Of a stretch of 44,681 nucleotides of DNA, positions 1 to 7,152 are shown piece by piece. How positions within the stretch are numbered: the first letter of the stretch is position 1; each line of letters starts with the position of its first letter. Origin of the DNA: DASSBR01 sp035708085 (GTDB lineage Bacteria; Pseudomonadota; Gammaproteobacteria; Natronospirales; DASSBR01). Position numbers and translations under genes: made by a program. Under the pieces are notes generated by a model. That model was not told the origin of the DNA. It saw nothing but the letters and a program-made list of their open reading frames with translations, and did no database searches. The stretch covers positions 1 through 44,681 of the forward strand of contig DASSTE010000050.1 in assembly GCA_035708085.1 (NCBI GenBank), read 5' to 3'.

Positions 1-216
1 GCTGACGCGGCGAACCCGGTGGTCCGACGTCAGGCGCAGCGCGTAGCCTTCGGCGGTTTCCAGCCGTACGACCGGCTTGGTCGCAGTGCGGAAAAAGCCC
101 TCGGCGCCGCTCGCGTGGTCGACACCGTCCACTCGCGCTTCGAATTGCGCGCCCAACAGCTCGCTCACCTGCCGCGGTCCGGCGGCGGTCTGCACCCAGG
201 TGTCCGCGGTGACGCA
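1..216 (-). mobile_element. Intein N-terminal (Hint) segment inside nrdJ, truncated by window edge
   Basis: Residues 323-394 of the nrdJ frame do not read as reductase. They start with Cys1 and the block A pattern C-V-T-A-D-T-W-V, continue with GPRQVSELLG, and reach a block B pattern LRLTSDH (T-x-x-H) at about residues 384-390. These are the N-terminal protein-splicing motifs of Hint domains. The junction N-P/C is the reductase active-site motif, so splicing before the downstream cysteine would restore N-P-C-G-E. The endonuclease, if any, and the C-terminal HN/C junction lie outside the window. Inteins in ribonucleotide reductases are common; this one is identified by motif only. Confidence 0.87.
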
Positions 217-1182
217 TGGATTGGTCGCGCGGATGTTTTCGCAGAACCAGTTGTTGTTCATCTCGTTGACGCGGTCAATGAGAATGAAGCCCGGTTCGGC
301 GAAGTCGTAGGTCGAGGTCATGATCATGTCCCAGACGCGGCGCGCCGGGAGAGTCTTGTAGATCTTGCAGGCGACCAGGCCCGCCTCGTTGGTGACGTAG
401 CCTTCGGTGACTTCCCACTCCCGCCAGACGACCTTGGCCGGATCGTCGAGACTGATTCCTTCCGCTTCCGCCTCGCCTTCGTTCAGCGGGAACGCCAACG
501 GCCAGGGCGCATCTTCCTTCACCGCGCGAATGAACTCGTCGTTAATCAGCAGCGACAGGTTGAACTGGCGCAGCCGGCCCGACTCGCGCTTGGCACGAAT
601 GAAATCGAGCACGTCCGGATGGCCGACGTCGAAGGTGCCCATCTGCGCGCCGCGGCGGCCGCCGGCGGACGAAACGGTGAAACACATCTTGTCGTAGATA
701 TCCATGAACGACAGCGGGCCGGAGGTGTAGGCGCCGGCGCCGGCGACGTAGGCGCCGCGCGGGCGCAGCGTCGAAAAACAATACCCGATGCCACAGCCCG
801 CCTTGAGCGTGAGCCCCGCCTCGTGGACCTTGCCGAGGATGTCGTCCATCGAGTCGCGGATGGTGCCGGAGACGGTGCAGTTGATCGTCGAGGTCGCCGG
901 CTTGTGCTCCCAGGCGCCGGCGTTGGAGGTGATGCGGCCGGCCGGGATCGCGCCGTGGCGCAGCGCCCACAGGAATTTGTCGTACCACTCGTCGCGCTTG
1001 GCCGGCTCTTCGACCTCGGCCAGCGCGCGGGCGACGCGCTTGTAGGTGTCGTCGACGGTTTCGTCGAGGATGGTGCCGTCCTTGGTCTTCAGGCGATATT
1101 TTTTGTCCCAGATGTCGGCAGATGCTTCCTGCACCGGGATTTCCATGACGCTTGTCGGTTCTGATTTCATCGCAGTTTTCAT
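1..1182 (-). CDS. nrdJ: Adenosylcobalamin-dependent (class II) ribonucleotide reductase, 5' part with intein
   Basis: Reduces ribonucleotides to deoxyribonucleotides in the cytoplasm. The frame is open for 394 codons from ATG at 1182 to the window edge, so the 3' part is missing. Family landmarks: Cys102 in STINC (first redox cysteine), GCGIGYCFSTLRPRG near 129-143, a Gly/Ser-rich stretch at 154-182, then the active-site motif N321-P322-C323. In class II enzymes this motif continues as G-E, and its cysteine carries the thiyl radical. Here the reading switches after Pro322 to an intein. The start at 1182 is chosen for GGAGG about 12 bases upstream; a second in-frame ATG lies at 1170. No beta subunit or activase gene is adjacent, as expected for class II. 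Class assignment is by recognised motifs and was not checked by search. Confidence 0.88.
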   Translation of the reverse strand, partial: MKTAMKSEPTSVMEIPVQEASADIWDKKYRLKTKDGTILDETVDDTYKRVARALAEVEEPAKRDEWYDKFLWALRHGAIPAGRITSNAGAWEHKPATSTINCTVSGTIRDSMDDILGKVHEAGLTLKAGCGIGYCFSTLRPRGAYVAGAGAYTSGPLSFMDIYDKMCFTVSSAGGRRGAQMGTFDVGHPDVLDFIRAKRESGRLRQFNLSLLINDEFIRAVKEDAPWPLAFPLNEGEAEAEGISLDDPAKVVWREWEVTEGYVTNEAGLVACKIYKTLPARRVWDMIMTSTYDFAEPGFILIDRVNEMNNNWFCENIRATNPCVTADTWVQTAAGPRQVSELLGAQFEARVDGVDHASGAEGFFRTATKPVVRLETAEGYALRLTSDHRVRRVS

Positions 1183-1240
1183 CTCGTACCCTACCCTCCG
1201 TATTTTATTGGCGTCGCCGGCTAAAAACGCGTGTATAAGC

Positions 1241-1260
1241 TGTGGAGAAGTTGTGGATAG
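1241..1260 (-). promoter_or_regulatory. Tandem DnaA-box-like sites upstream of nrdJ
   Basis: Two head-to-tail 9-mers, TGTGGAGAA (1241-1249) and TGTGGATAG (1252-1260), each match the DnaA box (reverse complement TGTGGATAA) at 8 of 9 bases and are two bases apart. They lie about 60-80 bases upstream of the nrdJ start. A weak -10-like TATACA on the minus strand (1232-1237) lies next to them. E. coli nrdAB is regulated through DnaA boxes, which makes the placement plausible. Binding is inferred. Confidence 0.45.
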
Positions 1261-1263
1261 AAG

Positions 1264-1279
1264 AACACAACATCTTGTA
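1264..1279. promoter_or_regulatory. Candidate NrdR box 1
   Basis: ACACAACATCTTGTAG resembles the 16-bp NrdR box (roughly ACACWATATATWGTGT). It shares the core C-N-ACATCT-N-GT with a second site at 1398-1413. NrdR represses ribonucleotide reductase genes. The two sites are 134 bases apart, wider than the usual closely spaced pair, so this remains tentative. The left part also forms an inverted repeat GTTGTG / CACAAC (1250-1270). Confidence 0.42.
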
Positions 1280-1397
1280 GGCTTCCCCGGAATCCTAAGC
1301 CTGACGAGAGAGCCTGTCAAGCGATTTGATTCCCTTTATTTTCAAAGGCTTAAATACGTCTCTTTCACTTTGGACTGTATTTGCAGGACATACCGCA

Positions 1398-1413
1398 ATA
1401 CTACATCTAGTGG
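1398..1413. promoter_or_regulatory. Candidate NrdR box 2
   Basis: ATACTACATCTAGTGG has the same core, C-N-ACATCT-N-GT, as the site at 1264-1279. It lies closer to the Hsp20 promoter than to nrdJ, so its target is unclear. The rest of 1183-1511 is AT-richer than the flanking genes and holds no gene that I can see. Confidence 0.35.
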
Positions 1414-1434
1414 CCGCTTTCAGCTATCGTCAGC

Positions 1435-1470
1435 CTTGAAAAGGACTTGAAACCCACGCGCGCGCCCATA
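1435..1470 (+). promoter_or_regulatory. Heat-shock (sigma-32) promoter of the Hsp20 gene
   Basis: CTTGAAA at 1446-1452, a 12-base spacer and CCCATA at 1465-1470 match the E. coli sigma-32 pattern CTTGAAA / CCCCAT. A second CTTGAAA lies at 1435-1441, 11 bases upstream of the first. The promoter is about 40 bases before the Hsp20 start, which fits regulation of a small heat-shock gene. Confidence 0.75.
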
Positions 1471-1511
1471 GATATCGGGCATAGATTCCTTGGCTTTTGA
1501 AGGAGATTCCC

Positions 1512-1958
1512 ATGGCTTTGACGACTTACGAACCGTGGAGCCTGGTCAACCAGCTCCATTCCGACATCAACCGGATGTTCGACCGTCAACTCGGGCACCG
1601 CTACGGCGATGACGACAGTGTCGTGACGACCGACTGGGTTCCGGCCGTAGACATCCGCGAAGAAGGCGACTGCTTCGTGATGATGGCGGATTTGCCCGGC
1701 GTTGAGCCGAAGGATATTGAAGTCACGATGGAGAACGGTCAGTTGACGATCCGCGGCGAGCGCCGCTCGGAAGAAAAGCGCGACGGCAACGGTTATCACC
1801 GCGTCGAGCGCATCAGCGGGCAGTTCTATCGCCGCTTCACGCTGCCGGACACGGCCGACTCCGAGGGCATCACCGCCCGCGGCAATAATGGCGTCCTGGA
1901 AATCCGGATTCCGAAGCACGCCAAGACGCAACCGCGGAAGATCACCGTTGAGCACTGA
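1512..1958 (+). CDS. Small heat-shock protein, Hsp20/alpha-crystallin family
   Basis: ATP-independent cytoplasmic holdase of 148 aa that binds unfolding proteins. The start is ATG 1512, preceded by AAGGAG; an in-frame TTG at 1497 is upstream of that site and was rejected. A variable N-terminus (1-40) is followed by the alpha-crystallin domain (about 42-140), with conserved ADLPGV near 63-68 and GVLEIRIPK near 126-134. A short tail RKITVEH carries the I-x-V-type C-terminal motif used in oligomer assembly. A sigma-32 promoter precedes the gene and a hairpin terminator follows at 2003-2059. It stands alone, not in an operon with the protease downstream. Confidence 0.93.
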   Translation: MALTTYEPWSLVNQLHSDINRMFDRQLGHRYGDDDSVVTTDWVPAVDIREEGDCFVMMADLPGVEPKDIEVTMENGQLTIRGERRSEEKRDGNGYHRVERISGQFYRRFTLPDTADSEGITARGNNGVLEIRIPKHAKTQPRKITVEH

Positions 1959-2002
1959 TCCGGAATCGGGAACTTACGGCTCCAGCGGCTGTCCCTGATG
2001 AT

Positions 2003-2059
2003 GACCGCCATGTCGTTTCCTTCGGGTTGCCCGACGGTGACGCATGGCGGTCTTTTTTT
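2003..2059 (+). terminator. Rho-independent terminator after the Hsp20 gene
   Basis: GACCGCCATG (2003-2012) pairs perfectly with CATGGCGGTC (2043-2052) and is followed by seven T. The loop is long (30 bases) and may fold further. It sits between the Hsp20 gene and the degQ start. Confidence 0.8.
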
Positions 2060-2094
2060 GCGCATCGTTCACTCTCGCTAAAAGAGGCAACAAC

Positions 2095-3486
2095 ATGAAA
2101 CAATTCGCGCTCGCGATCGTCGCGGCCGCCGCGCTGGCGACCGTCGCCCCTCAACCGGCGCAGGCCAGCGTGCCGTCCATGATCGGCACGGAGCCGGTGC
2201 CGAGCCTCGCGCCGATCATCAAGCAGGCGACGCAGAGCGTCGTCAACATCTCGACGAGCGGCCACGTCAAGGTACAGCAGAGCCCGCTGATGTCGGACCC
2301 GTTTTTCCGCCAGTTTTTCGGCTTCGGGCAGATGCAGCCGGCGGAGCGCCGGTTCGAGGCGTTGGGTTCGGGCGTGATTGTCAATGCAGAGAAGGGCTAT
2401 ATCCTCACCAACTATCATGTTATTGCGCACGCCGACAAGATCACGGTGACGCTGGACGATGGGCGCGTCTTCAATAACGTGAAGGTGGTAGGCAAGGATC
2501 CGAGCACCGACCTCGCCGTTATCCAGATCAAGGCCGACAACCTGAACCAGATTCCGCTCGGCGACTCGTCACAGCTCCAGGTGGGCGATTTCGTGATCGC
2601 GATCGGCAACCCGTTCGCGCTGTCGCATACCGCCACGTCCGGCATCGTCAGCGGCCTCGGCCGCTCGCTTCCGCGTGGCAACGGGCCCGAAGAGGAGCAG
2701 GCGCAATACCAGAACTTCATCCAGACCGACGCGTCGATCAACCCGGGCAACTCGGGTGGCGCGCTCGTCAACCTGCGCGGCCAGCTCGTCGGCATCAACA
2801 CCGCGATCCTGTCGCGTAGCGGCGGCAACATCGGCATCGGCTTCGCGATTCCGATCAACATGGCCAAGACGGTCATGAACCAGCTCATCAAGTACGGCAA
2901 GGTCGAGCACGGCAAGCTCGGCGTGTACTTCCAGCCGCTGACGCCGGCGCTGGCAAAGTCGTTCAATGTCAGCGCGAACCACGGCGCGGTTGTGACCAAG
3001 GTCATTCCCGGCTCCGCCGCCGACAAGGCCGGTATCAAGCAGGGCGACGTACTGGTAGCCGTCAATGGTAAGCCGATCAAGAACCCCGACGTGCTGCCCA
3101 GCATGATCGGCCTGATGCGACCCGGCACCACCGTCGAACTGAAGCTGATTCGCAACGGCAAGCCGATAGAGGTCAAGGCGAAGTTGCAGAGCGGCGAGGC
3201 TACCCCGAACGGCGGCACGGCGAACGAGAAGCTGGGCGCCAAGTTCAGCAACATCACCAAGGACTCGCCGTTGTACGGCCAGGTGCAGGGCGTACTGGTG
3301 ACGGATGTCGACCCCGATGGGGAGGCTTTCGCGGCCGGCCTTCGTCCGGGTATGGTGATCCTCGCGGTGAATCGTCACCCGGTCAAGAATCTCGCGCAGT
3401 TCCGCAACGCGCTGTCGCAATTCAAGGGGACGCTGCTCCTGACGGTGCGCCAGGGACAGAGCGTGTTCTTTACGACGATTCGGTAA
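2095..3486 (+). CDS. degQ: Do-type periplasmic serine protease (DegP/DegQ/MucD family)
   Basis: Periplasmic quality-control protease and chaperone of 463 aa, close to the usual DegQ length. A Sec signal peptide covers residues 1-24, with cleavage after AQA. The trypsin-like domain has the full triad: His108 in TNYHVI, Asp139 in DPSTDLAVI and Ser220 in GNSGGAL. Two PDZ domains follow (about 275-365 and 380-460). Start ATG 2095 has AGAGG upstream; the longer frame from 2044 crosses the Hsp20 terminator and was rejected. The gene ends in a strong terminator. The stop TAA lies in a GGTAAGG unit followed directly by GGTTAGC, reminiscent of the heptad arrays elsewhere in the window. DegP, DegQ and MucD cannot be told apart from sequence alone. 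Confidence 0.93.
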   Translation: MKQFALAIVAAAALATVAPQPAQASVPSMIGTEPVPSLAPIIKQATQSVVNISTSGHVKVQQSPLMSDPFFRQFFGFGQMQPAERRFEALGSGVIVNAEKGYILTNYHVIAHADKITVTLDDGRVFNNVKVVGKDPSTDLAVIQIKADNLNQIPLGDSSQLQVGDFVIAIGNPFALSHTATSGIVSGLGRSLPRGNGPEEEQAQYQNFIQTDASINPGNSGGALVNLRGQLVGINTAILSRSGGNIGIGFAIPINMAKTVMNQLIKYGKVEHGKLGVYFQPLTPALAKSFNVSANHGAVVTKVIPGSAADKAGIKQGDVLVAVNGKPIKNPDVLPSMIGLMRPGTTVELKLIRNGKPIEVKAKLQSGEATPNGGTANEKLGAKFSNITKDSPLYGQVQGVLVTDVDPDGEAFAAGLRPGMVILAVNRHPVKNLAQFRNALSQFKGTLLLTVRQGQSVFFTTIR

Positions 3487-3500
3487 GGGGTTAGCGAAGT

Positions 3501-3537
3501 GCGGCCCCGGCGCACATGCCGGGGCCGCGTTTTTTTT
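3501..3537 (+). terminator. Rho-independent terminator after degQ
   Basis: A perfect 11-bp stem, GCGGCCCCGGC (3501-3511) and GCCGGGGCCGC (3518-3528), has a 6-base loop and a T tract (3530-3537). The bioD stop codon on the other strand begins inside the T tract, so the degQ and bioD 3' ends abut here. Confidence 0.92.
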
Positions 3538-4201
3538 AAATATCGAACCCGACGGCGCCCTCGTCCGGATTGCTGAGAACCGGCACGCGGGCCATCATCG
3601 GAAACGGCATCATCGCCTGCAGCGTCCGGATGTTCTCCTCCAGGCGCGCCATCGAACCATCCAGCTCGTTGGCCACCCAGCCCGCGCAACGGACGCCGGC
3701 ATGGCGGATCGACTCGGCCGTCAGCAGCGCGTGGTTCAGGCAGCCGAGGCGCATGCCGACCGCCAGCACCACCGGCAAATCGAGCGCGACGGCGAGATCG
3801 GCTACCGACTGATCCGCATTCAGCGGCACGGTCCAGCCGCCGACGCCTTCGACCACCACGCAATCAGCCGCGCCGGCAAGCCGCCCGTAACTTTCGCGAA
3901 TCCGCTTGAAATCAATAGTGACGCCGGCCTCCTCGGCCGCGATGTGCGGCGCGATCGGCGGCGCGAACGCGTACGGGTTGACGTTCTCGTAGGTGCATGC
4001 CACCGCGGCCGCACGCATCAGCGCTTGCGCATCTTCATTGCGGAGGCCTTCGCCGGTCTCGATGCAGCCGCTGGCGACCGGCTTCATGCCGACCGTGCGC
4101 AGCCCGCGCCGGTTGAGCGCGCGAATCAGCGCCACCGAGACGACCGTCTTGCCGATTTCGGTATCGGTGCCGGTGACGAAATAGCCGCGTTCATGATCCA
4201 T
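3536..4201 (-). CDS. bioD: Dethiobiotin synthetase
   Basis: ATP-dependent carboxylation of 7,8-diaminononanoate to dethiobiotin, the penultimate step of biotin synthesis. 221 aa. Walker A motif GTDTEIGKT at 11-19, KPVASGC after it, and the conserved VEGVGGW loop in the middle. Start ATG 4201 has GGAGG upstream and overlaps the end of bioC by 11 bases, suggesting translational coupling; the frame stays open upstream inside bioC but that part is a shadow. Last gene of the operon. Confidence 0.95.
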   Translation of the reverse strand: MDHERGYFVTGTDTEIGKTVVSVALIRALNRRGLRTVGMKPVASGCIETGEGLRNEDAQALMRAAAVACTYENVNPYAFAPPIAPHIAAEEAGVTIDFKRIRESYGRLAGAADCVVVEGVGGWTVPLNADQSVADLAVALDLPVVLAVGMRLGCLNHALLTAESIRHAGVRCAGWVANELDGSMARLEENIRTLQAMMPFPMMARVPVLSNPDEGAVGFDI

Positions 4202-5069
4202 GCCGCTTCCTCCGCAATAGTTCGCGCAATGCATCGGGCGGAATCTCGCCCTGGTGAGAGAGCGCGACGCGCTCAAACGCCATCGGCGCCCAGGCGGTGC
4301 CGTAAACCACTTCCCAGGTTGCCGGCAGCCGGCCGTCGTGCCGCCAGCGTTCGTACGCTGCTTCAAGTTTTTTCAACCGCGCCCGGCCGGTCAGGCCGCG
4401 CGGCCGCCCGGCGGTGACGTTGTGCGCACCAAGTCCTTTCAGATCCCGCAGCAAGCCGCTGATGTCCTCGTAGGTCAGCGTCAACTGCTCGACGTCCATC
4501 ACGGGTTCGGCAAAGCCGGCGCGCACCAGCGCGTCGCCGAGGTCGTGCATGTCGATGAAATGGTTGACGTGGTTGAAGTCGTCGACGGTCGACCAGGCCG
4601 CGCGCAACTCCTGGAGCGTATCGGGGCCGAAGGTGCTGAACAGCAGCATCCCGCGCTCGTTCAACACGCGGCGCAGTTCGCCGAACCCGCGGTCCGGATC
4701 GCTCAGCCACTGCACCGCGAGGTTCGACCAGACGAGATCGAAGCGGCCGTCCTGGATTGGCAGCGCTTCGATGTCGCCGCACAGCCGCGACTGGTCGGAC
4801 GGGATCGTGGCAAGCATCCCTTCGGCGACATCGAGCGCCAGGACTTCGGCCTCCGGATAGCGTTCGGCCAGCGCACGCAGCCCGTTGCCGGTACCCGCGC
4901 CGGCGTCGAGGATCGCCGCAGGCGTGAAGTTGATCAGGTCGAGTCGCTCGAGCAGGCGCGATTGCACTTCGCGCTGCAGCACCGCGACGGCGTCGTAGCC
5001 GGCGGCGGCGCGGCCGAAGGACCGGCGCACCGCGCGGCGGTCGAGTCGAAAAACATTGTTGTCGCTCAT
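4191..5069 (-). CDS. bioC: Malonyl-ACP O-methyltransferase
   Basis: Uses SAM to methylate the malonyl-ACP carboxyl group, so that fatty-acid synthase can build the pimelate chain of biotin. 292 aa. SAM-binding motif I DAGAGTGNG at 55-63, with Asp80 at the end of the second strand. The N-terminal RRAVRRSFGRAAAGYD is typical of BioC. It starts 3 bases after the bioH stop and overlaps bioD. BioC makes the methyl ester that BioH later removes; both are present side by side. Confidence 0.94.
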   Translation of the reverse strand: MSDNNVFRLDRRAVRRSFGRAAAGYDAVAVLQREVQSRLLERLDLINFTPAAILDAGAGTGNGLRALAERYPEAEVLALDVAEGMLATIPSDQSRLCGDIEALPIQDGRFDLVWSNLAVQWLSDPDRGFGELRRVLNERGMLLFSTFGPDTLQELRAAWSTVDDFNHVNHFIDMHDLGDALVRAGFAEPVMDVEQLTLTYEDISGLLRDLKGLGAHNVTAGRPRGLTGRARLKKLEAAYERWRHDGRLPATWEVVYGTAWAPMAFERVALSHQGEIPPDALRELLRRKRHGS

Positions 5070-5072
5070 TTC

Positions 5073-5852
5073 TTACTCCTTCTCCCGCAGGGAGAAGGTT
5101 GGGAGAGGGTACTGGACCCAGCGCACAAACTGCTCCGGGTCGGACAAAAACGGCGCATGTGCGCTACGCGACATCAATTCGAATTCTCCGTTCAGCGCAT
5201 CGGCCAGCGCCCGCCCGGCGGCCGGCGGCGTAAGACGATCGCGCTCACCGCTCATCACCTTCGCGGGAATGTCGATTTCCGCCAGTCGCGACCGCAGATC
5301 GATGTTTTCAAGGATGCGCAGCCCCGCCGCGAGTCCGGCCGGATCCGGCATGCCCCGCGCGAAGACTTCGTGGCGCAATGTTCGGAGCGCGTTCCTGCCG
5401 GTCGCGGCGCCCAGCGTTTGCAGCACGAGGAAGTCTTCAACCGTCTGGCGCCAGTCGGATTTGAGTTCAGCCGCGAATTTCGCGAGCGTTTCGGGCGCCA
5501 TGGCGTGTGGCCAGTCGGGAGCGGCCACGAACCGCGGCGTGGTCGAAACGAGCCGTAGTCCGGCGATGTCGGTCGGCGCCTGCAGCGCCGCCGCCATTGC
5601 GACCATGCCGCCTAGCGACCAGCCCAGCCAGATTGCGCCTTTGGGTGCTGCTGCTCGGCAGGCTTGCGCCCAGTCATCGACGTCGCCTTCGATGACCGGG
5701 CTTGCGCCATGACCGGGTAGATCTATTGCGATGCAGCGGTGGTGCCGCGCGAGTGTCGGGATAGTGTCATTCCAGACGCCGGCGTGGAGGCCCCAGCCGT
5801 GGAGTAGGACTAATGGGTATCCTGAGCCGGTTGTGGTTTTGTGCAAGTTCAT
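5073..5852 (-). CDS. bioH: Pimeloyl-ACP methyl ester esterase
   Basis: Alpha/beta hydrolase that removes the methyl ester from pimeloyl-ACP methyl ester once the chain is complete. 259 aa. Oxyanion region LLHGWG at 16-21, nucleophile Ser79 in GWSLGG, Asp205 in GERDR, His232 in SAHAPF. The last dozen or so residues, YPLPTFSLREKE, are encoded by an intergenic-type repeat (5076-5109) and look like an acquired tail. Start ATG 5852 has no clear ribosome site. Confidence 0.93.
   Translation of the reverse strand: MNLHKTTTGSGYPLVLLHGWGLHAGVWNDTIPTLARHHRCIAIDLPGHGASPVIEGDVDDWAQACRAAAPKGAIWLGWSLGGMVAMAAALQAPTDIAGLRLVSTTPRFVAAPDWPHAMAPETLAKFAAELKSDWRQTVEDFLVLQTLGAATGRNALRTLRHEVFARGMPDPAGLAAGLRILENIDLRSRLAEIDIPAKVMSGERDRLTPPAAGRALADALNGEFELMSRSAHAPFLSDPEQFVRWVQYPLPTFSLREKE
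5076..5109. repeat. Intergenic-type palindromic repeat forming the bioH 3' end
   Basis: CCTTCTCCC (5078-5086), GCA, GGGAGAAGG (5090-5098) is a perfect palindrome, followed by TTGGGAGAGGG. CCTCTCCC/GGGAGAGGG elements like this are scattered between genes in many proteobacteria. Here it lies inside the bioH frame and provides the tail and the region around the stop codon. Confidence 0.6.
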
Positions 5853-5882
5853 TGCGTTTCGTTTAAAGGCATTTTGTGGCTC

Positions 5883-5896
5883 GCTCCTATCGGAGC
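5883..5896. repeat. Fragment of GTAGGAGCG-type repeat at the bioF stop
   Basis: GCTCC-tatc-GGAGC palindrome. On the minus strand the bioF stop codon TAG is part of ATAGGAGCGAGC, which matches the arm GTAGGAGCGAGC of the REP-like element at 7085-7141. The bioF-bioH gap is only 34 bases. Confidence 0.5.
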
Positions 5897-7080
5897 ATCG
5901 CTAATGCTTCGAGCAGACGATCTACGTCTGCCTCGCTATGCGCTGCAGAAAACGTTACCCGCAGTCGTGCGCTGCCTTTCGGCACTGTCGGTGGCCGAAT
6001 TGCCGTCACCAGAATTCCGGCGCTCTCCAGCACACTGCTAGCGGCTAGCGCGTTGCCAGCATCGCCGATCAACAGTGGCTGAATCGGCGTCGTCGATGAC
6101 ATCAGGTGCAGCCCGAGCTGTTCCGCGCCTTCCCGAAAACGCGCAATCAGCGCCGCGAGATGTTCGCGTCGATCATCGGCGTCCCGCACCAGCTGGAGCG
6201 CCTTTAGTGTCGCAACGGCCAGAGCGGCCGGCAGCGCTGTCGTGTAAATGAACGGTCGCGCCTTCTGAATCAAGGTCTCGATCATCGCTTCGCTGCCGGC
6301 GACGAACGCGCCGAACGTGCCGAACGCTTTGCCCAACGTGCCCATCAATACCGGCACTTCCTCCAAACCCAGTCCGGCGGCGGCAATGCTACCCCGCCCT
6401 TGCGGGCCGAGGATGCCGATGCCGTGCGCGTCATCCGCGACCAGCCACGCTTTGTGCGCTGCCGCGACACGCGCCAGATCGGCGAGCGGCGCGCTGTCGC
6501 CGTCCATGCTGAAGACGGCGTCCGTGGTGACCAGACGCGTCGGCGCCTCTGAAGCTTGCAGTCGCGCTGCGAGTACCGCCGCATCGCAGTGGGCGTAGCG
6601 CGTGAGGCGCGCGCCGCTCAGCAGCGCGGCGTCCAGCAGTGACGCATGATTCAGCCGATCGGCGAAGACGGCATCGCCGCGTCCGGCCAGTGCGCCGGTC
6701 ACGGCCAAATTCGCCATGTAGCCGGTGGAGAACAGCAGCGCGCGTGGACGCCCGACGAAATCTGCGAGTGCTTCTTCCAGCTCGTGGTGCGCGCGCGTGT
6801 GGCCGTTGACCAGGTGCGCTGCGCCGCTGCCGACGCCGTAGGTGTCGACGCCGGCGCGGCAGGCTTCCACGAGTGCCGGTTCGGCGGCGAGGCCCAAATA
6901 ATCGTTGCTGCAGAAGCTCAGGTAGTCGCGGCCGTCGATGCGGCGGCGGATTGTTTGCGCGCCTTCGGCGATGCGGCGGCTGCGGTACAAATGTGCGGCC
7001 CGGCGCTCCGCCAGCGCCGCGTCAAGTGGTGCTTCGAGTGCGGCACGATTGGTGGTGAAATCGGTCAAGGTCTGCGGCAT
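5887..7080 (-). CDS. bioF: 8-amino-7-oxononanoate synthase
   Basis: PLP enzyme that joins pimeloyl-ACP and L-alanine, giving 8-amino-7-oxononanoate. 397 aa, near the usual length. PLP Lys251 in GTLGKAFG, DDAHG at 216-220, and SNDYLGL near 58-64. Second gene of the bio operon after bioB, separated from it by a REP-like element. Its stop codon sits in a fragment of the same repeat family. bioA is not in this cluster; its reaction must be encoded elsewhere. Confidence 0.95.
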   Translation of the reverse strand: MPQTLTDFTTNRAALEAPLDAALAERRAAHLYRSRRIAEGAQTIRRRIDGRDYLSFCSNDYLGLAAEPALVEACRAGVDTYGVGSGAAHLVNGHTRAHHELEEALADFVGRPRALLFSTGYMANLAVTGALAGRGDAVFADRLNHASLLDAALLSGARLTRYAHCDAAVLAARLQASEAPTRLVTTDAVFSMDGDSAPLADLARVAAAHKAWLVADDAHGIGILGPQGRGSIAAAGLGLEEVPVLMGTLGKAFGTFGAFVAGSEAMIETLIQKARPFIYTTALPAALAVATLKALQLVRDADDRREHLAALIARFREGAEQLGLHLMSSTTPIQPLLIGDAGNALAASSVLESAGILVTAIRPPTVPKGSARLRVTFSAAHSEADVDRLLEALAMLR

Positions 7081-7084
7081 ACAT

Positions 7085-7141
7085 GTAGGAGCGAGCGGTG
7101 CTCGCGATTCAGTTTTAATCGCGGCCAGTGGCCGCTCCTAC
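7085..7141. repeat. REP-like palindromic element between bioB and bioF
   Basis: GTAGGAGCG (7085-7093) pairs with CGCTCCTAC (7133-7141), with inner arms around GCTCGCGATT and AATCGCGGCC. The GTAGGAGCG/CGCTCCTAC ends are those of REP elements common in gammaproteobacteria such as Pseudomonas and xanthomonads, which are thought to be mobilised by RAYT transposases. It lies between genes of one operon and could stabilise or attenuate the mRNA. Confidence 0.75.
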
Positions 7142-7152
7142 AGAATAAGCCG

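Noticed and set aside
19..1164. Long plus-strand ORF over nrdJ
   Set aside because: It is the complement of the ribonucleotide reductase frame; the minus-strand translation has clear family motifs and this one has none.
4254..5558. 434-codon plus-strand ORF
   Set aside because: Antisense of bioC and bioH; motif content belongs to the minus strand.
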